DNA of 64,000 nt from Marinilabiliaceae bacterium JC017 (GCA_004296775.1 RHGE01000022.1:1-64000), one strand, 5' to 3'; numbered from the stretch's first letter, positions 39,203 through 48,512 are shown. Translations and numbers: made by a program. Notes: generated from the sequence alone by a model not told the origin.

Positions 39203-41053
39203 TTAACACTCCTCCAATAATGATTTAATGTGTTCTTTCAACTCAACAACAGTAAATGGTAATCCCTGTACCTTATTAAATTGTGAATATTCTAAATCAG
39301 GGAAATTCATGCGCAGATAACTGGCAAATTGTCCCAGGTTAAGTTCGCAAACAACTCTCTTCTTGAATTTCTTCAGAACGTCGTATGAATTTTTCGGTAG
39401 CGGTTTGATATAATTAAAGTGCGCTAATGCCACTTTATGACCTTCAGCCAACAACTCTTCAAGGGCTGTATAAAGGTGTCCATAGGTACCACCCCAGCCA
39501 ACCATTAATACCTCGGCATCTTCATCCCCTAAAACTTCCAGTTCAGGGATATAATCAGCCACTTTTTGCACTTTCTTCTCCCGGATATCGGTCATGCGCT
39601 CGTGGTTTAAGCTATCATGTGAAACATCACCGGTGACATAGTCTTTTTCAAGGCCACCAATACGGTGTTCAAAACCTTCGGTACCCGGACATGCCCAGTA
39701 ACGGTTCAAGCGCTCTTCATCCCGCTTATATGGTGCCCAATCCTTATCATTTTTATCCACCACTGGAGGCACAATATCAGGAAACTCACTCAATTCAGGA
39801 ATGCGCCATGGTTGTGTTCCATTCGCCAGGAATCCATCGCTGAGTAAAATAACCGGTGTCATGTGCTCTACGGCAATTTTGGCAGCATAATAGGCATAGT
39901 CAAAACAGTTGGTAGGCGAACTTGAAGCAACAACCACAAGAGGGCTTTCTCCATTACGACCATATAAAGCCTGCATCAAATCCGATTGCTCTGTTTTAGT
40001 AGGTAGTCCGGTCGATGGGCCGCCCCGCTGAACGTCAACCACAACAAGAGGCAACTCAGCAATAACAGCCAATCCAATCGCTTCTCCCTTAAGTGCAAGT
40101 CCAGGACCTGATGTAGATGTAATCGCCAGGCTTCCGGTGAAAGAAGCCCCAATAGAGGTACAAATACCAGCAATTTCATCTTCGGCCTGAAACACTTTAA
40201 CCCCTAAATCTTTTCGCGCACTTAACTCCTGCAAAATCTCAGTAGCCGGGGTAATAGGATAGGATCCCAGAAATAAAGGTAACCCACTCTTTTCTGATGC
40301 GGCAAGAAATCCCCAGGCAGTCGCGATATTACCGTTTAGATTACGGTAAGATCCCTTTTTGATTTCGGCTGGATTAATATGGTAAGAAGGCGTGGTTGCC
40401 TGAATGTTATTACCATAATTATACCCATCTTCCAAAACTTTCAGGTTCGCTTTTACAACGGCTGGTTTCTTAGCAAATTTCTTCCGAATAAATTCTTCTG
40501 TATGGTCCAATGGACGATCGAATACCCAATAAACCAAACCAAGGGCAAACATGTTTTTACTCCTAAGAATGCTCTTGTTGTCAAGTCCCATATCTTTAAG
40601 ACTCTCTTTCGTAAGCGTAGTAAGAGGCGCTTTCACTATATGGTAGTCTCCCAGTTTGTCCTCCATAAGCGGATCATTCGTTTTGTATCCGGCTTTCTTG
40701 AGGTGTTTTTCATCAAAACTGTCGACATCCATAATAATCGTTCCACCTGGCTTCATCCATTTGGCGTTTGCCTTCAGCGCAGCAGGATTCATGGCAACAA
40801 GCACATCCGCGTAATCACCCGGAGTATATACCTCTGAATGTCCGAAATGCACCTGGAATCCTGATACCCCCCCAACGGTTCCTTGCGGCGCTCTAATCTC
40901 CGCAGGGAAATCAGGAAATGTCGAAATGTCATTACCAAAAATAGCGGAAGTGTAGGAAAACAATGTTCCGGTTAACTGCATTCCATCCCCGGAATCCCCT
41001 GAAAACCTTACTACGACTTCTTCTCGCTCAATTACTTTTGACCTTTTACCCAT
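39203..41053 (-). CDS. korA: 2-oxoacid:ferredoxin oxidoreductase, alpha (gamma-alpha fused) subunit
   Basis: 616 residues. The N-terminal gamma domain (about 1-195) contains VVRFSGDSGDGMQLTG and PAEIRAPQGTVGGVSGFQVH; the alpha domain follows with GSYPITPATEILQEL, QAEDEIAGICTSIGASFTGS and TSTSGPGLALKGEAIGLAV. The C-terminal part resembles transketolase C with VGWGGTYGHLYTALEELL. This two-subunit arrangement is typical of KorAB rather than the four-subunit PorABCD. A strong hairpin lies in the leader 51-92 bases before the ATG. Confidence 0.92.
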   Translation of the reverse strand: MGKRSKVIEREEVVVRFSGDSGDGMQLTGTLFSYTSAIFGNDISTFPDFPAEIRAPQGTVGGVSGFQVHFGHSEVYTPGDYADVLVAMNPAALKANAKWMKPGGTIIMDVDSFDEKHLKKAGYKTNDPLMEDKLGDYHIVKAPLTTLTKESLKDMGLDNKSILRSKNMFALGLVYWVFDRPLDHTEEFIRKKFAKKPAVVKANLKVLEDGYNYGNNIQATTPSYHINPAEIKKGSYRNLNGNIATAWGFLAASEKSGLPLFLGSYPITPATEILQELSARKDLGVKVFQAEDEIAGICTSIGASFTGSLAITSTSGPGLALKGEAIGLAVIAELPLVVVDVQRGGPSTGLPTKTEQSDLMQALYGRNGESPLVVVASSSPTNCFDYAYYAAKIAVEHMTPVILLSDGFLANGTQPWRIPELSEFPDIVPPVVDKNDKDWAPYKRDEERLNRYWACPGTEGFEHRIGGLEKDYVTGDVSHDSLNHERMTDIREKKVQKVADYIPELEVLGDEDAEVLMVGWGGTYGHLYTALEELLAEGHKVALAHFNYIKPLPKNSYDVLKKFKKRVVCELNLGQFASYLRMNFPDLEYSQFNKVQGLPFTVVELKEHIKSLLEEC

Positions 41054-41103
41054 AACGTTATGGTTCTGATTCTATACTAAAATTCAGCTTGTAAAAAATA
41101 AAT

Positions 41104-41145
41104 GTGAATCAACTTTTAGAAACAATTCTTCTAAAAGTGATCCAC
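41104..41145 (-). promoter_or_regulatory. Long leader hairpin with U-rich tail upstream of korA (attenuator candidate)
   Basis: ACTTTTAGAA (41112-41121) pairs perfectly with TTCTAAAAGT (41129-41138); outside it GTGAATC pairs with GATCCAC with one mismatch and one bulge. Read on the minus strand the hairpin is followed by ATTTATTTTTTAC, as in an intrinsic terminator, but it lies before the korA start rather than after a gene. Confidence 0.5.
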
Positions 41146-41322
41146 AAAAGAGAGAGTAAAGGTAAAGATATGTTGCATACGAAGCTTTGACTTTAGTCAT
41201 TATTTTTTACTTTTTTAATTGTGTTTTACAACAGGTTTTGACCCACAACCAAAACAATTCAAAATAGTCCGAAATTGACTCCTTAAAAGACTGATCTGGT
41301 TAGTAGTTATTAAAAATGATAG

Positions 41323-41330
41323 TACTTTTG
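41323..41330 (+). promoter_or_regulatory. -7 element (TACTTTTG) of the carbonic anhydrase-like gene
   Basis: TACTTTTG matches TAnnTTTG, 27 bases before the ATG at 41358. The -33 region has only a weak CTGG. Confidence 0.4.
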
Positions 41331-41357
41331 TGTTATTTGAAATAAACACAAACTACT

Positions 41358-41870
41358 ATGGCATTAATAAAATCGGTTAGAGGCTTTACGCCTAAAATTG
41401 GAAGCAACGCTTATTTAGCTGAAAATGCCACCATAATAGGTGACGTTGAAATGGGAAATGACTGTAGCATTTGGTTTAATACTGTCTTGCGTGGCGATGT
41501 CAATTCCATTAAAATAGGGAACAAAGTAAACATCCAGGATGGTGCGGTACTCCATACGTTGTATCAAAAATCAACCATTGAAATTGGGGATAACGTTTCT
41601 ATTGGTCACAATGTAACAATTCATGGCGCAAAGGTTGAAGACAATGTATTAATTGGAATTGGAGCTACGGTTCTGGACCATGCAGTAATAGGCAGTAATT
41701 CAATAATCGCCGCTAATTCGCTTGTTTTAACAGGAACGATTGTAGAACCTAACAGTGTCTATGCTGGTGTTCCAGCCAAAAAAGTTAAAGAGATTGAACC
41801 GGAACAAACCAGCGAAATGATCAATAAAATAGCCAACAACTATTTAATGTATTCCGATTGGTACAAATAA
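41358..41870 (+). CDS. Gamma-carbonic anhydrase-like hexapeptide-repeat protein
   Basis: 170 residues; left-handed beta-helix from repeated [LIV]-G-x4 hexapeptides (residues about 15-135), ending in a helix. The gamma-type zinc ligands are visible in NIQDGAVLHT and SIGHNVTIHG as His residues. Homologues (YrdA/PaaY family) form trimers and may hydrate CO2, but many lack activity. The gene is monocistronic with its own -7 box; its 3' end meets murI convergently with a 2-bp gap. Acyltransferases of the LpxA class are less likely because of the short length. Confidence 0.85.
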   Translation: MALIKSVRGFTPKIGSNAYLAENATIIGDVEMGNDCSIWFNTVLRGDVNSIKIGNKVNIQDGAVLHTLYQKSTIEIGDNVSIGHNVTIHGAKVEDNVLIGIGATVLDHAVIGSNSIIAANSLVLTGTIVEPNSVYAGVPAKKVKEIEPEQTSEMINKIANNYLMYSDWYK

Positions 41871-41872
41871 AA

Positions 41873-42694
41873 TTACAATGAAAGGTGCTCAACATTCAGG
41901 GCACCTTTAAAAAAAACACCGGCTGTTTGTCGAAATTTCTCCACACTCTCGGTAGTAAAAAAATGCACATTCCCTCCCGTAGAACATTTCTCTTCCATCT
42001 CCGGATGCCGGTATAAATAATCACTTAAGCTTTTACTTACTATTTCACCTTGCGACAACACCTTGATGTTTGCAGGCAAAAATTGTTGGATCTTCTTTTC
42101 AAGCAGTGGGTAGTGTGTACAACCTAAAATAATCGTATCAATCAGGCTATCTTTTCCCAATAGATGATTGATGTTTTTTCGTACAAAATAATCTGCCCCC
42201 TCGCCTTCGAACTCGTTATTTTCCACCAATGGCACCCACATCGGGCACGCTTCCTGCACCACCGTTATACCTGGAAATAACTTGGCAATTTCCAAAGGGT
42301 AAGAATCAGACTGAACAGTACCAACCGTCCCAAAAATGCCCACATGCTGACTGATTGTTTGTTTCCCTACAAATTCCACACTGGGTCGGATGACACCTAA
42401 AACACGTTTAGCAGGATCGATATGGGGCAGATCTCTTTGTTGAATACTTCTTAATGCTTTTGCAGAAGCCGTATTACAAGCTAATATAACCAGGTAAGCA
42501 CCCATATCAAATAGCTTTTGCACGGCTTGCAAGGTATATTCATACACAACCTCGAATGAACGTGTCCCATAGGGAGTACGGGCATTATCCCCAAGGTAGA
42601 TATAATCATATTGCGGTAAATGCTGGCGAATTTTATCCAAAACAGTCAATCCGCCATATCCTGAATCAAAAACAGCTATGGGTCCTTGTTGCAT
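41873..42694 (-). CDS. murI: Glutamate racemase
   Basis: 273 residues; makes D-glutamate for peptidoglycan. The motifs AVFDSGYGGLTVL, YLGDNARTPYGTRS, ILACNTASAKAL (first catalytic Cys) and IILGCTHYPLLEKKI (second catalytic Cys) are present. It lies downstream of the ompH genes but behind a hairpin at 42712-42738, so expression may be separate. Its last codons include a hairpin AAAGGTGC/GCACCTTT (41881-41908). Confidence 0.95.
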   Translation of the reverse strand: MQQGPIAVFDSGYGGLTVLDKIRQHLPQYDYIYLGDNARTPYGTRSFEVVYEYTLQAVQKLFDMGAYLVILACNTASAKALRSIQQRDLPHIDPAKRVLGVIRPSVEFVGKQTISQHVGIFGTVGTVQSDSYPLEIAKLFPGITVVQEACPMWVPLVENNEFEGEGADYFVRKNINHLLGKDSLIDTIILGCTHYPLLEKKIQQFLPANIKVLSQGEIVSKSLSDYLYRHPEMEEKCSTGGNVHFFTTESVEKFRQTAGVFFKGALNVEHLSL

Positions 42695-42711
42695 CCTATT
42701 TTATACAAAAC

Positions 42712-42738
42712 AGGGTGATCATGTTTCCATGTCACCCT
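42712..42738 (-). terminator. Hairpin between ompH and murI (terminator or attenuator)
   Basis: GGGTGA-T-CATG pairs with CATG-TCACCC with a 1-nt bulge and TTTC loop. On the minus strand it is followed by TGTTTTGTATAA. It lies 24 bases after the last ompH stop and would reduce read-through into murI. Confidence 0.6.
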
Positions 42739-42761
42739 TTGTTAATTTCTTTATAACACGA

Positions 42762-43274
42762 TTACATCGAACCTAACTTCGTTTTAACAAGAGGTCCACA
42801 ATCTACACTTTGAGAAGAGTGATAAAGAACAACCTGTGAAGAAATATCGAAAATGTAAATAAAACCATTTTCCTGTCCAACTTCATCAATCGCTTTCTGT
42901 ACTTTCTGAATAATTGGCTGTAGCAATTGTTGCTCTTTCTGTCCTAAAGTCTGCTGAGCCATTGTATTGTATTGCTTGATTCGCTGATTGTAGTCCTGAA
43001 TCTCTTTTTCCTTGGTTGCTCTAATCAAATCAGGTAAAGAATCTCTTTGAGTCATGTACTCTGTATATTTCTTTTCCAGATCCGCACTCATCACCTTCAA
43101 TTGATTATCAAGTTTCTGAGCTTCTTCTTGTAGCGTCTTATCAGCTGCCAGCTTTTCCGGTAATTCGGAAACAACTTTCTGGATATCTATATGTCCAAAT
43201 TTTAAATCCTGAGCATTAATATTTCCAGCAATAGCAGCTATAAAGAGGACGATAAATAATTTAGTCACTTTCAT
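42762..43274 (-). CDS. OmpH/Skp-family periplasmic chaperone (third copy)
   Basis: 170 residues with signal peptide (MKVTKLFIVLFIAAIAGNIN A-Q) and the Skp core: GHIDIQKVVSELPEKLAADK followed by a long coiled coil (DNQLKVMSADLEKKYTEYMT). It ends GPLVKTKLGSM, shared with the middle copy. Skp-like proteins carry unfolded outer-membrane proteins to the BAM complex. Last of three tandem paralogues, 38 bases after the previous one. Confidence 0.88.
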   Translation of the reverse strand: MKVTKLFIVLFIAAIAGNINAQDLKFGHIDIQKVVSELPEKLAADKTLQEEAQKLDNQLKVMSADLEKKYTEYMTQRDSLPDLIRATKEKEIQDYNQRIKQYNTMAQQTLGQKEQQLLQPIIQKVQKAIDEVGQENGFIYIFDISSQVVLYHSSQSVDCGPLVKTKLGSM

Positions 43275-43312
43275 ATTTCAAGTCTTTTTTATTTCTGTTA
43301 CAAAAATGTCAA

Positions 43313-43825
43313 TTAATTAATTCCAAGTTTAGCTTTAACCAAAGGCGCCACATCTACACTCTTTTCTGAATGAAAAACAGGCATCCCGGAACCCAACTCA
43401 AAAATATATAAAAAGCCACCTTCATCACCAACTTCCTGAATGGCTGTTTGTACTTTTTGGTATAATGGCATTTTCAATTCCTGTTCCTTCGATTTCAATT
43501 GCTGTTGAGCCAACATATAGAAATTCTGAATCTTTTGACTAAGCTCCTGCAACTCTTGCTCTTTAGCCATCCGCGCTTCCTGAGTTAAAGTCTGAGCTAC
43601 ATTCATGTAAGCTTCCTGTTTGGCCTGCAGATCTTTCTGCATCGTTCCCAGTTGACTCTCTTTGCTTGAAAATTCACTTTCCAATGTGGTCTCAATAGTT
43701 TTTAATTCAGGCATAGCCTGGAAAATCTCCTGTGAATTTACATGTCCGAATTTCATTGGCTGTTGAGCAACCATAATGAAACCACACATAAAAAATAAAC
43801 CGAATAGGGTGTAACATCTCTTCAT
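43313..43825 (-). CDS. OmpH/Skp-family periplasmic chaperone (second copy)
   Basis: 170 residues from the ATG at 43825, where the signal peptide MKRCYTLFGLFFMCGFIMVA starts; an earlier ATG (43960) would overlap the upstream paralogue in another frame. The core includes GHVNSQEIFQAMPELKTIET and a coiled coil with AKQEAYMNVAQTLTQEARM. The end VAPLVKAKLGIN resembles the third copy. Same family and probable role; closer to the third than the first by these motifs. 25-bp gap from the first copy. Confidence 0.88.
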   Translation of the reverse strand: MKRCYTLFGLFFMCGFIMVAQQPMKFGHVNSQEIFQAMPELKTIETTLESEFSSKESQLGTMQKDLQAKQEAYMNVAQTLTQEARMAKEQELQELSQKIQNFYMLAQQQLKSKEQELKMPLYQKVQTAIQEVGDEGGFLYIFELGSGMPVFHSEKSVDVAPLVKAKLGIN

Positions 43826-43850
43826 ACGCAAAGTATTAATTGCTATAAGT

Positions 43851-44363
43851 TTAGTTTTTATATCCCAATTTTTCCAATATATCATCACTGATATCATACT
43901 TAGAATCAATAAACATGATTCCCATCCCTGAAGCTTTATCAAAAACAGCCCCATAGCCATTATCTCCGGCTATTTCAGTTATGGCATTGTATATTTCATC
44001 TTGTATTGGCTTAATCAGTGTTTCTCTCTTTTTGAATAATTCACCTTCAGGTCCAAAATAGCGTTGCTGCAATTGCTTTGCAGCCTGCTCTTTCTCAATG
44101 ATCTCATTTTCCCGTTTAACCTTCATCTCATTGGATAAGAACACATTTTCAGTCTGATAGTTTTGATAAAGCTCAGATACTTCTTGAAAACTAGCTTCCA
44201 CCTCTACTTGCCATTTTTTTGACAACTGATCCAACTGTTCATTAGCAGCTTCAAAGGCAGGAATATTCTTAAGAATATACTCAGAGTCCACAAAAGCATA
44301 CTTTTGTCCAAAAGACAATTGACTCAAAATCAACAGAGCAAATAATCCAAATAATCTTTTCAT
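43851..44363 (-). CDS. OmpH/Skp-family periplasmic chaperone (first copy)
   Basis: 170 residues from the ATG at 44363 (signal peptide MKRLFGLFALLILSQLSFGQ); the ATG at 44399 adds 12 residues and hides the signal. VDSEYILKNIPAFEAANEQL starts the family core, with coiled coil QNYQTENVFLSNEMKVKREN and the end ISDDILEKLGYKN. It most resembles the standard Skp seen in this phylum. It follows bamA by 68 bases. Confidence 0.88.
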   Translation of the reverse strand: MKRLFGLFALLILSQLSFGQKYAFVDSEYILKNIPAFEAANEQLDQLSKKWQVEVEASFQEVSELYQNYQTENVFLSNEMKVKRENEIIEKEQAAKQLQQRYFGPEGELFKKRETLIKPIQDEIYNAITEIAGDNGYGAVFDKASGMGIMFIDSKYDISDDILEKLGYKN

Positions 44364-44431
44364 AGCAATTGTTTTTAAGTTGCCATTAAGTACGGACAAA
44401 AATCAGTCCATAAAATAACATCTCCTATCTA

Positions 44432-46984
44432 CTAGAAAGACTGTCCTATAACGAAGTGGAATTGACTACCACCTGCATTAGGTCTACCATAAACATCATC
44501 AAAGCCGTACCCCCAGTCAATTCCCATCAATCCGAATATTGGCAAAAATATTCTCAAACCAACACCTGCTGAACGTTTTAAGTCATAGGGATTATAATCC
44601 CTAAATTGACTCCAGGCATTACCAGCCTCCGCAAATGCTAATGCATAGACCGTTGCAGAAGGCTGCAAGGCTATCGGATACCTCACCTCCAAAGTTAGTT
44701 TATTATATATATTACCATCATAAGCTTGTCTGCCATCTATTATTGCCATAGGGGTAAGTGAAGAATTTTCATATCCACGTAATCCTATGGTTTCACTTCC
44801 GTACATACTATAGCCCGACATGCCGTCTCCTCCGAGGACGAACTTCTCAAAGGGACTCTTAAGGTCTTCATTATAGTAACCAAGAAATCCCATCTCCATC
44901 CTTCCCATCACAATTAACTTCATGGCATTATCGATGGGCTTATAAATTGCTCCCTTCATCGTCCACTTATGGTACTCGATTTTTTTATACCTTTCTTCAT
45001 CGGTAATACCAGGTTGCGACCAGTCTTTATCTGAGAACATGGACCAAGGTGGAGTAAATTCTACACCTAACGAAAAGTCAGATCCTTGTCGCGTATAAAT
45101 TGGATTATTAATGGACCGGCGACTTAACATGACTTTAAAACTCAAGTTATTTGACTCTCCATTTTCCATGATGAAATAATTCCAGTCCTTCAAGTCATAG
45201 TGTTGATAACTCCCTTCTGTATAAATAACAAAAAAGTCATCCGGCCAGGTTAATTTTTTCCCAAAACCAACAGAGGCTCCGGTAATCTTCATATGTTGGT
45301 CAGGATCATCATTAAAATAATTATTACCATATCTATTACCATACATACCAGAACTATATGGATTATAGTAGCTTCCACTCACACTGGTTTGGATTGAGTG
45401 GTAAATTGAAAAACTAAACGAGTTAGGTTTTTTCCCTCCCAACCAAGGTTCAGTAAATGAAAGACTATAAGATTGATAGTACTTACCATTAGTTTGTGCC
45501 CGCAAAGCTAAGGTTTGTCCATCCCCGGTTGGCAGCGGACGCCAAGCCTCTTTATTAAAAATATTCCGGATAGAGAAGTTAGTAAATTTCAATCCAACAG
45601 ATCCAACAAACATACCAGCACCCCATCCTCCGGATAATTCAATCTGGTCATTTGCTTTTTCTTCAAGACTATACACTAAATCAACAGTTCCATCTTCCGG
45701 GTTTGGCCTAACATCCGGAGAAATATTCTCAGGATCAAAATGCCCCAACTGAGCTAGGTCACGCACAGTACGAATTAAATCCGCCTTACTAAATAATTGC
45801 CCCGGCTTAGTGCGAATTTCACGGCGTACTACATGTTCGTGAGTTTTTGTGTTCCCCTTAATGATTACATTATTTATAGTAGCCTGCTCACCTTCCACAA
45901 TTCGCATCTCCAAATCAATTGTATCTCCCTCAACGCGAACTTCTACAGGATTAATATTAGAGAACAGATAACCATGATCCATATATTCATTGTGAACGGC
46001 ATCTTCATCAGAGAACAAACGCTCTTCCAAATATTTCTGATTAAAGATGTCTCCTTTCTTTATTCTCAAGACAGCACTCAGATACTCCCCCGGATAAATA
46101 CTATTACCTACCCAATTAATATCACCAAAATAATACTTTTGTCCCTCTTCAACCTTGATTTTTACATCTACAGTATTATCATCATTTCTTGTAATCGTCT
46201 GCTCTACAACGCGCGCATCACGATAACCATATTCGTTATATTTATCAATTAACGCAACAAGGTCCTCTTCATACTTCTCATTGATAAACTTCTTCGTCCG
46301 AAAGAAATTAAACAGTTTTCCCTTTTGATTGGTCTTCTTCATTGACCGATTTAGCTTTTTATCAGATAATATCTCATTACCTTCAAAAACCAGCGAGTTA
46401 ACTTTTACCTTTTCTTTCTTATCTACATAAACATCAAGCGTCACTTGATTTGCAAGTGACGGATCATCCTTTTGAACAATATTAACTTCTGTATTGTAGA
46501 ATCCTTTGGCCACAAAATGGTCCTTAATGTATTTTTCAGCTCTATCAATAGCATAAGGTGTGACCTGAGACCCTTTCATCATTGCTACTTTTTCCGAAAC
46601 GGTCTCTACTTCACTTTTCTTTAAGCCATGAAAGTTAATTTCGGATAAACGAGGTCTCTCTTGTAAGTAAATCTCCAAATAGATTTTTCGTCCTTCAATT
46701 TTAGAAGCCTTTATTTTAACATCAGAAAAAAGGCCATGATCCCAATATCTTTTAACAGCTTCGGAAACTTCATCACCAGGTACGGTAATCACCTGCCCTT
46801 CTCTCAAGCCGGATAAATTTACCAATATCTTAGGATCCAGGTTTTCAACCCCTGTCACCACAATTTCGGCTATTTCATATTTATGAGGAATACCAGAATA
46901 AGTAATATTAGGCACCTCATTCTGACTATTAACTTGCAAAAAAGTAAAAATGGAGAAAAAAACTATCAGAATTTGATTACGCAT
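44432..46984 (-). CDS. bamA: Outer membrane protein assembly factor BamA
   Basis: 850 residues. A signal peptide (MRNQILIVFFSIFTFLQVNS) is followed by five POTRA repeats (about 30-430; examples EIVVTGVENLDPKILVNLSG, VNSLVFEGNEILSDKKLNRS, NVIIKGNTKTHEHVVRREI). The 16-stranded Omp85 barrel is last, with LGGDGMSGYSMYGSETIGLR (conserved loop 6 region with LRGYEN) and a terminal Phe in FHFVIGQSF. It inserts beta-barrel proteins in the outer membrane. It stands 21 bases after uppS and just before the Skp-like genes, so transport and insertion are encoded together. Confidence 0.95.
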   Translation of the reverse strand: MRNQILIVFFSIFTFLQVNSQNEVPNITYSGIPHKYEIAEIVVTGVENLDPKILVNLSGLREGQVITVPGDEVSEAVKRYWDHGLFSDVKIKASKIEGRKIYLEIYLQERPRLSEINFHGLKKSEVETVSEKVAMMKGSQVTPYAIDRAEKYIKDHFVAKGFYNTEVNIVQKDDPSLANQVTLDVYVDKKEKVKVNSLVFEGNEILSDKKLNRSMKKTNQKGKLFNFFRTKKFINEKYEEDLVALIDKYNEYGYRDARVVEQTITRNDDNTVDVKIKVEEGQKYYFGDINWVGNSIYPGEYLSAVLRIKKGDIFNQKYLEERLFSDEDAVHNEYMDHGYLFSNINPVEVRVEGDTIDLEMRIVEGEQATINNVIIKGNTKTHEHVVRREIRTKPGQLFSKADLIRTVRDLAQLGHFDPENISPDVRPNPEDGTVDLVYSLEEKANDQIELSGGWGAGMFVGSVGLKFTNFSIRNIFNKEAWRPLPTGDGQTLALRAQTNGKYYQSYSLSFTEPWLGGKKPNSFSFSIYHSIQTSVSGSYYNPYSSGMYGNRYGNNYFNDDPDQHMKITGASVGFGKKLTWPDDFFVIYTEGSYQHYDLKDWNYFIMENGESNNLSFKVMLSRRSINNPIYTRQGSDFSLGVEFTPPWSMFSDKDWSQPGITDEERYKKIEYHKWTMKGAIYKPIDNAMKLIVMGRMEMGFLGYYNEDLKSPFEKFVLGGDGMSGYSMYGSETIGLRGYENSSLTPMAIIDGRQAYDGNIYNKLTLEVRYPIALQPSATVYALAFAEAGNAWSQFRDYNPYDLKRSAGVGLRIFLPIFGLMGIDWGYGFDDVYGRPNAGGSQFHFVIGQSF

Positions 46985-47005
46985 TTATCTTCTTTTTAAA
47001 AGTCT

Positions 47006-47749
47006 CTATTTTTTTAACTGGTCACTGGTCTTTCCAAAACGACGTTCCCGGCTTTGAAAATCGATCAAAGCCCGGTAGAAGTCCTCTTTTCGAAAGTCCG
47101 GCCATAAAATTTCGGAGAAATATAACTCAGAATAAGCTAACTGCCAAAGCAAAAAATTACTAATTCTATGTTCCCCACTTGTTCTGATCATCAATTCAGG
47201 ATCTGGAATCCCGGCAGTTGTAAGGTAATTACTGAACACTTCATTGGTAATATCTTCTGGATCAACGGTATTCTCTTTTATCGCTTGAGCGATATTTTTA
47301 ACCGCTTCCACAATCTCCCAACGCGAACTATAACTTAAGGCCAAGCTAAGTGTTAGTCCTGTATTTTTTGAAGTTTCAGAAATACAGTTTTCCAATTGTT
47401 TCTGTACATGATCAGGTAAACTTTCTTTACATCCAATAGCATTAAGCTTAACATTATTCTTCATCAATGTTTTTGCTTCTGAGCTAATGGTTGAAACAAG
47501 CAAAGCCATAAGAGCATCAACCTCAATTTTTGGCCGGTTCCAATTTTCAGTAGAAAAAGCATAAAGAGTAAGGTAATCTATTCCTAATTCTGCCGCAGCC
47601 TCTGTCACTTCACGTACTGCTTTAACACCATTTTTATGTCCAAACACACGTGAATTACCCCTTTGCTTGGCCCATCGCCCATTGCCATCCATTATTATAG
47701 CAACGTGCCTGGGCAATTTATCTAATATCAGTTGATCTTTAATTGACAT
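47006..47749 (-). CDS. uppS: Isoprenyl (undecaprenyl) pyrophosphate synthase
   Basis: 247 residues from the ATG at 47749 (MSIKDQLI), which fits the family; an ATG at 47791 overlaps the upstream gene by 14 bases and adds MEDFKTKTGRTVED. cis-Prenyltransferase motifs: HVAIIMDGNGRWAKQRGNSR (catalytic Asp), LTLYAFSTENWNRP, IRTSGEHRISNFLLWQLAYS and the ending ALIDFQSRERRFG. It makes the C55 lipid carrier for peptidoglycan and other envelope polymers. Directly upstream of bamA. Confidence 0.93.
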   Translation of the reverse strand: MSIKDQLILDKLPRHVAIIMDGNGRWAKQRGNSRVFGHKNGVKAVREVTEAAAELGIDYLTLYAFSTENWNRPKIEVDALMALLVSTISSEAKTLMKNNVKLNAIGCKESLPDHVQKQLENCISETSKNTGLTLSLALSYSSRWEIVEAVKNIAQAIKENTVDPEDITNEVFSNYLTTAGIPDPELMIRTSGEHRISNFLLWQLAYSELYFSEILWPDFRKEDFYRALIDFQSRERRFGKTSDQLKK

Positions 47750-47777
47750 ATCTTCAACTGTTCTTCCTGTTTTAGTT

Positions 47778-48512
47778 TTAAAATCCTCCATTACATCGAC
47801 TTCGTCGGTTCAAAAAGCTAAAAGTAATATATACTCCTGCAAATGAATACCAATCATTATTATGGAGCGAACTATGTTCTTCAAATCCGTAAGGATCATC
47901 CGGTTGTATCGGAAGATCATGCCCTACTAAATCCAAATCATCCACAAACGTCTTACGAAATGACCATTCTGCTCCAACTCTGACCCATTTGCTAATCTTA
48001 TACTTCAGACCAACACCGAAGGGCAAAGATAATACAAAAACCGACTTTTCAGTTTCTTTTTGCCCTTCACCCTCATATCTTTTATATATAGTACTTCCCA
48101 AGCCAAAACATACGTACGGTGAAAAAACAGTTGTTGAAATGAACTTGTGATCGTATGATAAAAAATTAATCTCCAACTGAACAGACGCGTCCCCTATCCC
48201 CCTGGAAAAGGAATAACGTCCGGTATTGGGAAATCGCACTTCATTTTCATTATAGGCCCCACTGACAGTAGCCATTAATACTGATCCTTTTACAGCTAAA
48301 CGATCATTAACCACATAACGCCCAATGCCGCCGATTGCTAAATGAGAATTAGCAAACTGCTTATCCGGATTCAAATCACCAAAATAATAAGAAACCCCTA
48401 CAAACGGACCTACTTCTAACCGATCCTGAGCCAAACTAAACTGGGGTAAAATAAACATGAAAAAAAACACATACCCCAACAGATAAAAAGGTTTGCAGAT
48501 TGTATCTGTCAT
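47778..48512 (-). CDS. Outer-membrane beta-barrel protein of the DUF6089 type
   Basis: 244 residues from the ATG at 48512, which begins a signal peptide (MTDTICKPFYLLGYVFFFMF). An ATG at 48590 would add 26 unlikely residues. The mature part is a small beta-barrel (VGPFVGVSYYFGDLNPDKQF, IGGIGRYVVNDRLAVKGSVL, PFGVGLKYKISKWVRVGAEW) ending near YSFAGVYITFSFL. DUF6089-type proteins commonly precede uppS-bamA in this phylum; role unknown, presumed envelope. The last codons lie 28 bases from the uppS start. Confidence 0.8.
   Translation of the reverse strand: MTDTICKPFYLLGYVFFFMFILPQFSLAQDRLEVGPFVGVSYYFGDLNPDKQFANSHLAIGGIGRYVVNDRLAVKGSVLMATVSGAYNENEVRFPNTGRYSFSRGIGDASVQLEINFLSYDHKFISTTVFSPYVCFGLGSTIYKRYEGEGQKETEKSVFVLSLPFGVGLKYKISKWVRVGAEWSFRKTFVDDLDLVGHDLPIQPDDPYGFEEHSSLHNNDWYSFAGVYITFSFLNRRSRCNGGF

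Larger units (their letters stand above)
41054..41357. other. 304-bp divergent region between korA and the carbonic anhydrase-like gene
   Basis: Contains the leader hairpin of korA (41104-41145) and a TACTTTTG box for the plus-strand gene (41323-41330). No promoter box for korA was identified and no gene is seen. Confidence 0.5.

Noticed and set aside
43826-43960. N-terminal extension of the second OmpH gene
   Set aside because: It overlaps the preceding paralogue in another frame, and a proper signal peptide begins at 43825.
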